A stretch of 64,000 bases of DNA, from the NCBI GenBank assembly GCA_030248065.1, contig JASAMV010004350.1, positions 1 through 64,000 of the forward strand, read 5' to 3'. This document shows positions 24,698 through 34,004 of this stretch, one piece after another. The translations under genes and the position numbers were made by a program. Under the pieces are notes generated by a model, which ran no database searches, was not told the DNA's origin, and was given only the letters and a program-made list of their open reading frames with translations. The stretch's first letter is position 1, and every line of letters starts with the position of its first letter. The DNA comes from Rhynchonema sp. JSB1_4 (taxonomy: Eukaryota > Nematoda > Chromadorea > Monhysterida > Xyalidae).

Positions 24698-27600
24698 CAG
24701 TAAGATGTGTGCCAGCGAATCCAAAGTCATCATCTTGATCCCAATGTTTCAACGATAGATTATCGAGCGATGTCGCATTGGCAAACTCTAAATTGGCCAT
24801 GTGCCAGTCAAGAAGGCGACGATCCAACGCGCTTATATACGTGTCACTGAAACATCAGGTGTAGTTAATTGAAATCATATCGAAGTTATCATGTATTGTG
24901 GCATGGCATCAGCTATAAGAAAGAATAAGATTTACATAGCAGCTGGTAGACGGGACGCTGCGGGCGTCGATGCTGGTGTGCTTGGAAATGTTTCAGAAAT
25001 GCTACAAGTCTCCACGAAGGGCTGTACATAAACTGTTAGTTTGTATTTATCAACACAGACCGTCATCAGGAAATGAAAACTTGCTAAAATTTGCAACGAG
25101 AAACGGAACATCACAAGACAAAACGAACGAAACAACTGACACTGGCGGTTGTTGTCGAAGTTCGTCCAGATTACCAAGCAGGTCGTTGAACATTCTGTCC
25201 AGTTTATCGTAATTCTGAAACAGCGAGAACAAAAACGATAGCAATTTTTTGACAGAACAATGACACGAACAGATCAAATCAAACATGGTGATTGGATTAG
25301 ATCCGCCCTTGTCATGTTTAGAGTTCTAAGCTTTTCGTCACGCGGCCTTTTACCGATTACCAAATTCGATAATCAATCCCAATCCCATGTATTACGACAA
25401 GCACAGAAACACTGACCTGGAACTCCCAACTCACCGAGCAGAGTTCATTTAGGTCCCGTCGTGCGCATCGGGTTTCGAAATCATCAGCTTTCGGGTCCTG
25501 TTTCGCCTCCACCTTCTCCAGTGACTTGTGTAGCTCTTGGATACGACCGGCCAACTCAGTTATCTCAACAATGGAACCGTTTTTAAGTGGAGTTTTTTTT
25601 AATTTTTCTGTGCTCAAAATAGCATTTTTGTCGCACAGTCAGTCACAGTCAATCAGTTACCTGTTTCTGGACCTCGCGAATTTTCTCCTGATGCATGATG
25701 ATTGTTTGCCAATACTCCAGCTTGCCCTCCTTGATACGTTTTTCGTGCTGTCTCAAAAATGCAGGCTCTATTTTGACGAATACGGTATGTGATCTGGTGC
25801 AGATTTGCTTTGCTAAATCTCATGATCCCTATTCCCAACCTCTTACTTAGCATAGCATTAAATTCTATATGTTGTGAATGTTCTTCGTTCATAGTGACGT
25901 AGAATGATGTCCCCCGCGATCACATCACCATTAACAGCAACCAACTGGAGGAGCCACCAACACTCACTGCAGAATCAACTCCAACGTCTGTCCCAAACTG
26001 ACGGGTTTCCCCTCAAACGTTTCCCCATTGTTCAATGTGTGCGCAATGTAGGCCGATGTGTCCAGCAAACGATTGAACTCGCGTTCGATCACCTTGTCTT
26101 TGCCTGGTTCGAACTGAAATAAAAACCACCCGAATCATGATTACTGATCGCGGCACGGTCCAATCTTGAGTTGGTCGTAGGACGTACGACGCAAAAAATA
26201 GCTGACTTTACCAATTTTGAATGTATTTTTAGACTTTTTATTTGATTAAAGCAAGAGAATTGATTTTGTTCATTTCTGACGCCGGTTTTACGCCGACCCA
26301 GGAACATTTCTGAGACAGCATCATTTTTTCGTGGAACTCAGCTACGGTTGCACGACTAACACGATGGGAATGATGGCAAGCAGCTTAGTTCCTGGGGGAG
26401 GGGGACCCCCCTAAGGTACACTAATTTCCTCCCGACCAAGGTACACTAGTGCACTAATGTCCCTCCGGGTACCCTAATTTCCCCAATTTTTGCCTAACAT
26501 AGGCATTTTAGGCCTAAAATGGGCATTTTTAGGCAAAAATGTATGATTTTTAGGTCAATGTTTTCAAAAGTCGCCAAAATACCTTTTTATGAAATTTTTT
26601 TTTCCAAAAACGGGCAAAATTGCGTCAAATTTTCTACTTCAAAAAGTGACTTTTCCTGAATTTGGATCTTCCCTCCCCCCTTCCCCCCAGGGAGGTACAC
26701 CCATTTCCCCGCCGGCCCAGGAACTACACTGATGGCAAGGGAAGATGTTCAATACTTTTACAAGCCTTCGTGTTTCAACAACTTCCATATTGGCTTGACC
26801 AGTGTAGTGCTGAGGGGACTGCCCCAAGGAGCAGTGTAGTTCCTGGTCCGGCGCGGCGGTTAGTGTACCTACCCCTTTTTCCGTGCGGCGGTTAGTGTAC
26901 CTCCCTGGGGGGGAAGGGGGGGAAGACCCAAATCCAGGAAAAAGTCACTTTTTGAGGTAGAAAATTTGACCAATTTTTGGAAAAAATTCTCCATAAAAAG
27001 GGTATTTTGGCGACTTTTGACACCATCGACCTAAAAATCACCCATTTTAGGCCTAAAAATGCCCATTTTAGGCCAAAAAATGCCTATTTTGGGCAAAAAT
27101 TGAGGCGGTTAGTGTACCTGGCGCGGCGGTTAGTGTACTGGTGTACCTTGGTCGCGGCGGTTAGTGTACCTTAGGGGGACCCCCCAGGAACTACACTGCA
27201 AAGGAGTACATTTGTGGGCAGAAAAACGGGTGTTTTTCGACCTCGGATATCCAAAAATTACGCGAAAGCCTGCATAAAAAGATTATTTCGGCCAATATTA
27301 AGCCAAGATGCCAAAAAGTGCCCATTTTCGCCGAAAAATTGCGTGCAAAAACATCCTATTTATACCTAACCAACCCTACACCACTCTAGGGGTGCCCAGC
27401 ACCACTCCAGGTTCAGGCCCGCCTGGGCTGCGCTTCACCACTTGGCCTGCCACTACACTGACTGGGCTTGATACAGATTTCCATTAGAGAGAAGGTCGAA
27501 AGAAAGGAAGTAGTTTTTTACGCTTAGATCGGGATCGGGCAGGTGGTGCTTGATACCCGACGTCTACACTTTTTTGGGTGCCCACAGCCGACATTGCCTG

Positions 27601-30600
27601 ATTCCCAGTCAAAGCATGGCAGTGACATTAGTAAATCTCGAAATATCCTTCCCTGATTAAAAAAACATTGGGAGATACAAATACGCACCGCACCGCCAGC
27701 CACGAATACCGGCCCATAGAAAGGACAAAATCCAAGAAAAGTTCAACTTTTGACGTAGAGGCAACTAGGGATCGGAAAGATGGGAAAACACTTAAAATCC
27801 AAGTTCTCAAAAAAGTTCAACTTTGTTTAGACATACAGAGCAAAAATTTCAAATGTACGCGCAGTATACAATGGCCATCTCAAAAATATCTCGCGCGACG
27901 TTTGCCAAAAACCTCAGTTTTGCTATAAAAATGGTGTTTTTATTGGTATTTTGGCACTGTATCGGGTTATTTTCGAAGTATCGGCTTTTTTCATGAACTA
28001 TCAGGTATCGGCATTTTCCAAGTATCGGCTATCGGGTATCGGGCATACCGCCGATAGATCGCAGAGTTCTAACCCGCCACACTGGACGCGCTCATGTCCG
28101 TGACCAATGCGTTACCTGACCGAGCAGCGAGCACCAAGCTAGCTATCCAAATCTATCCCCACCGGGTCGACTTTTCTCACAATCATGAACATTTCCAAAA
28201 AGCATCAACAAAATAAACCAACCGGCTGTCCGTTATGATCATAAATTGGGCAGTTAGCTCGGATGCGTATGAGTTCGAGCGGCAGTTGCTGCGCCAGAAC
28301 CGTCACTGGGTTGCCATCTGCAAACATTGCGCAAAAAACTATGACTGCCCATAAACGGCTAAGATAGACACTGTAAAATGGTAATTACATAATTAAAAAG
28401 GTAGTCCACTAACAAAGTCCGGTCACCACCATTGCGCCCAGGTCAACGACGTAACCAGCCCCCGACGGCTGTAAACTCAGCATTCGCCCGCCGACACGAT
28501 TCTAAAACAGTTTTACAAAAAATGTCACACTCACAGACGTACCATACCGAATACGATCATATAAAAGCAAATCGGGACATGTGGCACTGACACAGCGTCA
28601 ATAACGGCTAAAATTTCCTTTCAATCAATTTTGCTGCACGAAAGCGAACAAAATTGAAAGTGCACTTTGCTGATATTGAACACCTAATTATTTGATGAAG
28701 GTCGAAACATTTGTCTTCTGATCCCAACATATTGGCCCAAATTCTCGACCGGGGTGGTTGCGTTTTCAAACACGATTGTAAGCAGCTGACCTAAATTTGT
28801 TGCGTGCTAACGCGAACAGCAGCGTTGTCTATCGCACGCACGTTTTTGGGAATAAAAGGAAATTTACGCACCGAGGTGGGCAGCATATGATATATCAAAT
28901 ACATTGTTGCACAACGGCACCCGTGGCGCTTTCGAGAATTTGTGACATTACTGATACCAACCCTGGCCTCGACAACGCGCACATCACAGCCGAACGATGC
29001 CAATTTTCGCGCAGCAATCAGCCCGGCCATGCCAGCGCCGATCACAATCACGCTGCATTTGCGATCACCGATCACTGAAGAAACAATCGGGGTCGGCAAT
29101 CAGCCAACTTAGAATCCATAAGCAAGCAACAACATCTGGTGAAGACGGTCGATTTTGCGACACCCACCCTTTGCTACAGTATCGGATGGTTGATAGACGC
29201 CAAAGTTGATGAAACCGTATCGATTGAGAAAGTCGTGCACTCGCGTGACCAGCTCGACATCACCTGGAAACGGTGTAGTTCCAAGTGTAAGGGGGGAGGG
29301 GGAAGACCCAATTTCAGAGAAAAGTCATTGTGGAGCGGAAAAATTCCACATACTTTTGCCCCTCAAAGGTTATATTTGGCATCAAGTGTACCGGGCGATG
29401 GGGTGACAAAGGGGTAGGATAAGTGTACCTTGTCCGGGAAATTTAGTGTGAGATAGGGAAGAGCCCCTCTACCTCTGCTCCCCGCCCCTTACATTGCCTG
29501 GAAACAAAAGCCGAACTAAAAACTGTCATACATTTTAAAACAAGGAAATATAGTAACTCACTGTTGTATGGTTCAGGCAGGCGCTCCAGAATTTCACTCA
29601 CGGTCAGTTCAAACGAGCTGTTGCGCAACCATAGTTGTAGCTGAAAGTGCTGTCAGAAACGCTGACATGCCTTGCACGCACCTACGGATTTTTTTTCATC
29701 AAACTTCGAAGCTTTTTGGGGGTACTTCCGTTTTGTCAAACTATCACAGTCAATTTTGCAAAAATAAACCCAGATTGTGTCAAATTGGAGAATATCAAAC
29801 GTACGGCTTTGTTGCGTATGTACAGGTAGACTTTTCGCGTTGCGTCCGAGCTACGTGCGATATCAGGGAAACATTGGCATTCGTGTGGTGACAGGGATTT
29901 GAATGGCAGACGACTGTTTTGCGCTGCCGATTGTAGCGCTGCAACAAAATATTTTCCACAGTTATTTTGCTCCGATCGGATGATCCAGAGCTAGGGTTAG
30001 AGAGATGTCGGGTGTCGGGTGCCAAAAAAAGTGTAGGTGTCGGGTACCCCCAGATGTCGGGTGTCGGGTTTTTTTCGGACCCGACACCCGACACTTACGG
30101 TTCAAAACATCAGTATTGCTGAGAGAATTATTTTGAGAGAAAATTTTCTCCGAACCAAATGTTTCCGAAGACGCAGAATGTGACATTTTTTGTTTATTTC
30201 GTGTGAAAATACTTGAATGCTGTAACTTGAGCCAAAAATTGCACTCATGATGCAAATGAGCAAAAATTTGCCTGTTTTTGTTCCAAAAACAGGTGTCGGG
30301 TGTCGGGTTTTTTTCAAAAACTAGATGTCGGGTGTCGGTTTTTTGCAACTGTCGGATTTAGGGTGTCGGCTTTTTTTCTGAGATGTCGGCTGTCGGGTGT
30401 CGGGTACCCCCCCCCCTCCCCGACCTCTAACCCTATCCAGAGCGGAGCAATATCACACTTGCTGATCGGACGTGATTAGCCTTAGTCGCGCGTGATTCTT
30501 GCTCTTGCATTTTATGTCGGGGAACACCTTTTTCGCTGGTCGTCGAAATTGGTTCAGACCAAATTTGTCACTCTCCGTCAGTGTAGTACTTGGTCAGGGT

Positions 30601-31407
30601 GTTGACGATAGATAGATTGGGACCCGAAATGTGTTGACGATAGATAGATGACCCAAGTCCGAAATCTGGGGGGGTCGACCCAAACTTGTTGACGATAGAT
30701 AGATGGTGGGGGGGGGGGGGTCGCCAAAAATCAAGGTATAGTATAGTGTACTAAGTGGGTAATAATGTGTAAATATTAATGAAAATGTACTTAGATGTAC
30801 TAAATCCGCGCGTAGCGCGCGATTTTTTTGCCTATTTGGGACAAAAAATACCGATTTTGAGCCATTTTGAGGCAAAAATACCCATTTTGGGGTCGAAATG
30901 TGTTGACGATAGATAGATTGTTCCCAGAATTTGTTGACGATAGATAGATTTGCCCATAAGTGTTGACGATAGATAGATGAAATCAAAAAGTGTTGACGAT
31001 AGATAGATGAATTTGGGGGGGGACCCCCCCCCCCACCCACCCCCCCAAGTACTACCCTGCTCTCCGTATTCAAAAGGTCATGTGGTGACCAAGTCAGGAC
31101 AGGCCCGATTCTATTCGAACATCAAGTTTGATTTGCTCCAGCCGTTTTTTATCGACAAGCTCGACACGGCGGCCAAACTGCGAAATGATCCCACTTGGAT
31201 TGGCACATGTTGCGATTCTTGTCGTCACTAAACTTTATTTGAGGCTGTGTTTGCCATCATTTGCACAACTTTCGGCAACGAAATAAAATATCAAAAACAA
31301 CATCAACCTATGTCACTGTCCGATTCATCCAGTATTTCAATGTTCGAACTTCGATTCAACAACGGATACAGGATTGCATTGCCGCAGCCGCGTGTTCGAA
31401 TCGGCAT
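24698..31407 (-). CDS. KDM1A: LSD1/KDM1A-type lysine-specific histone demethylase, carboxy-terminal part not found
   Basis: Minus-strand exons, 5' to 3': 31308-31407 (putative start, acidic tail), an uncertain exon ending near 31227, then 29805-29938, 29562-29640, 29168-29263, 28962-29074, 28414-28501, 28223-28317, 25968-26113, 25661-25751, 25435-25563, 25141-25214 and 24698-24846. All junctions from 29938 on agree in phase. A SWIRM domain comes first ([34 protein letters not shown]). It is followed by the FAD-binding motif [18 protein letters not shown] and [10 protein letters not shown]. The antiparallel coiled-coil tower follows (EREFNRLL to NYDKLDRMF), and then [14 protein letters not shown] and [10 protein letters not shown]. 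The family removes methyl groups from H3K4 with CoREST in the nucleus. The last 270 or so residues, with the second half of the amine-oxidase fold, are missing between here and Toll. Five miniature transposons sit in its introns. Confidence 0.9.
26381..26731. mobile_element. hAT-like MITE in an LSD1 intron, 351 bp
   Basis: The ends are CAGCTTAGTTCCTGG and CCAGGAACTACACTG, flanked by the perfect 8-bp duplication ATGGCAAG (26373-26380 and 26732-26739). The interior has the same G-tract edges and TTTTAGGCCTAAAA-like core as the copy at 1029-1443. It lies in the largest LSD1 intron and has no coding capacity. Confidence 0.93.
26832..27198. mobile_element. hAT-like MITE in an LSD1 intron, 367 bp
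   Basis: The ends are CAGTGTAGTTCCTGG and CCAGGAACTACACTG. The flanks CCAAGGAG and CAAAGGAG match at seven of eight bases, so this is a slightly decayed target duplication. It lies only 100 bp from the previous copy, in the same intron. A GCGGTTAGTGTACCT motif is repeated near both ends. Confidence 0.9.
29271..29496. mobile_element. Short hAT-like MITE inserted on an LSD1 3' splice site, 226 bp
   Basis: The flanks are a perfect 8-bp duplication, CCTGGAAA (29263-29270 and 29497-29504). On the coding strand this reads TTTCCAGG, which is the 3' splice site plus the first exon base. The ends (CGGTGTAG and CTTACATTG) are diverged relatives of the CAGTGTAG family. The interior is G-rich. Without the element the intron would be 64 bp; with it, 298 bp. 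Confidence 0.88.
29992..30435. mobile_element. hAT-like MITE, TAGGGTTAGAG family, 444 bp
   Basis: The termini are TAGGGTTAGAG and CTCTAACCCTA, inside a perfect 8-bp duplication, TCCAGAGC (29984-29991 and 30436-30443). The interior is dominated by GTCGGGTGTCGGG repeats on both strands. A sister copy lies at 62574-63052. The TTAGGG-like end is a transposon terminus and not telomeric DNA. Confidence 0.93.
30579..31059. mobile_element. hAT-like MITE with internal 18-bp minisatellite, 481 bp
   Basis: The ends are CAGTGTAGTACTTGG and CCAAGTACTACCCTG. They are flanked by the perfect 8-bp duplication CTCTCCGT (30571-30578 and 31060-31067). The interior carries at least seven dispersed copies of TGTTGACGATAGATAGAT, which distinguishes it from its sisters. 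It lies in the 5' part of the LSD1 gene. Confidence 0.93.
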
Positions 31408-31481
31408 GATTTAACGAATTTGGTTGATTGATTTTGATTGGCGGATGAAACGACAATTAGTAGTTGGCGTTGGCTTTCGTC

Positions 31482-31879
31482 CAGTGTAGTTCCTGGGGGG
31501 TCCCCCCTCGGGTACGTCTGTTCCCCCTCCATGGTACGCCTGCCCTGCCCCCACTGTTCCCCCTCCGGGTACGTCTGCTCCCCCAATTTTTGCCTAAAAT
31601 AGGCAAATTTAGGCCTAAAATAGGCATTTTTAAGCATAAAATGAGTGATTTTTAGGTCAATGTCGTCAAAAATCGCCAAAATACCCTTTTTATTGAGATT
31701 TTTTCCTAAAAGGGGCAAAAATGAGCCAAATTTTCGACCTCAAAAAATGACTTTTCTCCAAATTTGGGTCCTCCCCCCTTTCCGGGTCCCTCCCCCCTTC
31801 CCCCCAGGTGGATACGTCTGTTCCCCCTCCGAAAAAAGGGGGTACCGCCTGTTCCCCCTCCGGACCAGGAACTACACTG
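31482..31879. mobile_element. hAT-like MITE upstream of LSD1, 398 bp
   Basis: The termini are CAGTGTAGTTCCTGG and CCAGGAACTACACTG. The target duplication is decayed: CTTTCGTC against CTTTCAGG. Inner motifs such as GGTACGTCTGTTCCCCCTCC match the copy at 1029-1443 in reverse orientation. It lies just 5' of the proposed LSD1 start codon at 31407. Confidence 0.88.
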
Positions 31880-32042
31880 CTTTCAGGTTAGCGTTAGCTT
31901 CGCTGTGGTAGTCCACAAACTGACTGATAGACGGCGAGCTTCAAAGTGGTTCTCTGATTTCGCTTGCACCAAGCTGTTTGGTTTGGTCCAGGCTTGTCCT
32001 GTCCAACCAATGGTGTAGCAGAGGGGGTGGGGTCCCCCTAGG

Positions 32043-32682
32043 CAATGGTGTAGCAGGGGGGGAGGGGTGGGGGCCCCAACCCCAAGGTACAGTAGGTAGG
32101 TCGGTTGACGGTGACGCTCCATCCTGGTACAGTAGGTGGTAGGTCGCCGCCCGAGTCTACGGGAGGTTGTCACTCAGCCCCCGAATACCGTAACCCACCG
32201 CAAGCGAGATCGTTGCGAGACCCACGCTGATCGCTGCTTATCGACACGTGTATTAGCGGCAGCAAGCTGGAAATTGTCATCGTGCGCGTCGATCACCAAA
32301 ACTTGGAAATGTTGGTTGGTGTTGGCGCTAACACGCAAAACATAGATAAAAACCAAAATGGTCTCGACACGATCCTTGCAGATCAAAATTACGGTGGGTT
32401 ACGGTATTCGGGGGCTGAGTGACAACCTCCCGTAGACTGCCTTTAAGTTGCTATTTTTGGCTCAAAATGATATAAAATCGGTATTTTTCACTCCAAATAG
32501 GCGAAAAATCGCGCGCTACGCGCGAAATTAGCGTTTTAGAGCACATTTTCATCAAAATTTCGACCTAAAAAATTTTCTTCCCCTCCCTAGCTCGGCCGGT
32601 ACAGTAGGTAGGTTGCCGCATGCCGCCCCACATTTTTGGTGGTATAGTAGGTTGCCGCCCCGCCTGCGTAGCTACACCACTG
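32043..32682. mobile_element. Inner CAATGGTGTAGC element, 640 bp
   Basis: It runs from CAATGGTGTAGC to GCTACACCACTG with a perfect 8-bp duplication, CCCCTAGG (32035-32042 and 32683-32690), formed inside the outer copy. TACAGTAGGT and GCCGCCC motifs recur near both ends, as in the copy at 63626-63930. It contains a further insertion at 32154-32438. Confidence 0.88.
32154..32438. mobile_element. Third-level insertion with about 45-bp terminal inverted repeats
   Basis: AGTCTACGGGAGGTTGTCAC opens the element, and its exact inverse closes it. The inverted arms extend about 45 bp, through CAGCCCCCGAATACCGTAACCC. The roughly 190-bp centre has no repeat elsewhere in the window that I can see. No target duplication was identified. 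Confidence 0.75.
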
Positions 32683-32815
32683 CCCCTAGGTACAGTAGGT
32701 ATAGCGATATTAATATATTGAAAGCCAATATTAATAGGTTGACGCTCCATCCTGGTACAGTAGGTGGGTCGCCGCCCGGCGGCTGGTACAGTAAGTTGCG
32801 ATTTTTGGCTCAACA

Positions 32816-33110
32816 CAGTGTAGTTCCTGGGGGGAGGGGGTCCCCCCTCGGGTACACTATCTCCCCCTCAGGTGGTACACTATCCCCCTATCTCCCCTTC
32901 CGGGTACACTATCTCCCCCAATTTTTGCCTAAAATAGACATTTTTAGGCCTAAAATGGGCATATACCAAAAATGTGTGATTTTTAGGTCAATGTTCTCAA
33001 AAGTCGCCAAAGTGCCCTTTTTATGAAGAATTTTTTCCAAAAAGGGGCAAAAATTGGTCAAATTTTCTACCTCAAAAAGTGACTTTTTCCCGAATTTGGG
33101 TCTTCCCCCC
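32816..33110. mobile_element. Truncated CAGTGTAGTTCCTGG element
   Basis: A left terminus CAGTGTAGTTCCTGG and the family interior (TTTTGCCTAAAATAGACATTTT and similar) are present. The right terminus is absent. At about 33110 the sequence switches to a repeat also found in inverted form at about 38945-39130. Confidence 0.75.
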
Positions 33111-33424
33111 CTCGCCTTTTTCGAGAAAATTTGCACTTTTTTCTGTGAACGGGACAATTTTTCCAAAATCGCGCCTGCGGTGCCCTGTATTGTCTCCAAA
33201 TCCGTGCAGGTATGCGCGGGGTTGGTCTTTTATAGTGATGTGGCACCGATAAAGTACTACTGCATGCTACTACACATGTATATATGCAGGTATGGTTGCA
33301 AAACCGGACACGCAAAGGGTTGAAAAAAAAATTTTTTTATTAACGAGCTTTTTTTGGCATGTGGACACTTGTTGATAGAGACAAGAATAATTCTTGTCTT
33401 TCTTGTCTTTCTTGTCTTTCGTAT

Positions 33425-33637
33425 CAACAACCATGCATTACAACGCTGCGTATAGGACACTTGTTGATCGCAGAGACAAGAAAGACAAGAATTTTGCGCG
33501 TTATCAACAACCATGTATTACAACGCTGCGTATAGGACACTTGTTGATCGCAGAGACAAGAAAGACAAGAATTACACGCGTTGTCAACAACCATGTATTA
33601 CCACGCTGCGTATAGGACACTTGTTGATCGCAGAGAC
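33425..33637. repeat. 80-bp tandem repeat, about 2.7 units
   Basis: CAACAACCATG begins units at 33425, 33505 and 33585, an exact period of 80 bp. Each unit also carries CGCTGCGTATAGGACACTTG and GACAAGAAAGACAAGAAT. Inverted partial copies lie at about 38408-38530, on the far side of the unrecognised eight-exon gene. Confidence 0.92.
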
Positions 33638-34004
33638 AATAATGAATTGCGAACCAGTTTTTCAACTGACTGGTGAGGAAAACGAAATGAAACTGAATGC
33701 CGTAAATACAAGAAAAAGTAAGTAAACTCACAGTAATACACACATTATGAGAGCAGTAAAATCGATGAAATCGAAATGCTATAAAATTGCAAGTTTATCT
33801 GATGCGCAGCACTTTTCAAATTGCCGCTTTGATGTCCAGGTCAACGGAAAGAATGGACTGGACGAGAAGCTACGGTGCATGCTGCATAAAAAATTATTGC
33901 AAAAGTTTAGTGTGACATAAGCTAGATTCGTGCTTCACAGCCGAGGAACAAATGATCTTGATTTCAGCTTGTTAGCTGTCAGGGTAGCGCTACATCTTCA
34001 AAAA

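Larger units (their letters stand above)
32008..32815. mobile_element. Outer CAATGGTGTAGC element, split by a second copy
   Basis: A left end CAATGGTGTAGCAGAGGG starts at 32008. After 35 bases it is interrupted by a full element of the same family (32043-32682). The outer element then resumes at 32691 with TACAGTAGGT units. Its right end is not visible; it runs into the next insertion at 32816. Confidence 0.7.

Noticed and set aside
29992..30435. TTAGGG-like sequence suggesting an internal telomere repeat
   Set aside because: TAGGGTTAGAG occurs once at each end as an inverted pair inside an 8-bp target duplication, so it is a transposon terminus; there is no tandem TTAGGG array.
30440..31231. 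Plus-strand frame ending in GTCCDSCRH that stays open across the excised MITE at 30579-31059
   Set aside because: It overlaps the 5' end of LSD1 on the other strand and has no splice-compatible neighbours or recognisable family; coding remains possible but is unsupported.
33425..33637. Regular 80-bp repeats considered as a CRISPR array
   Set aside because: The whole unit repeats with no variable spacers and the genome is eukaryotic; this is a minisatellite.
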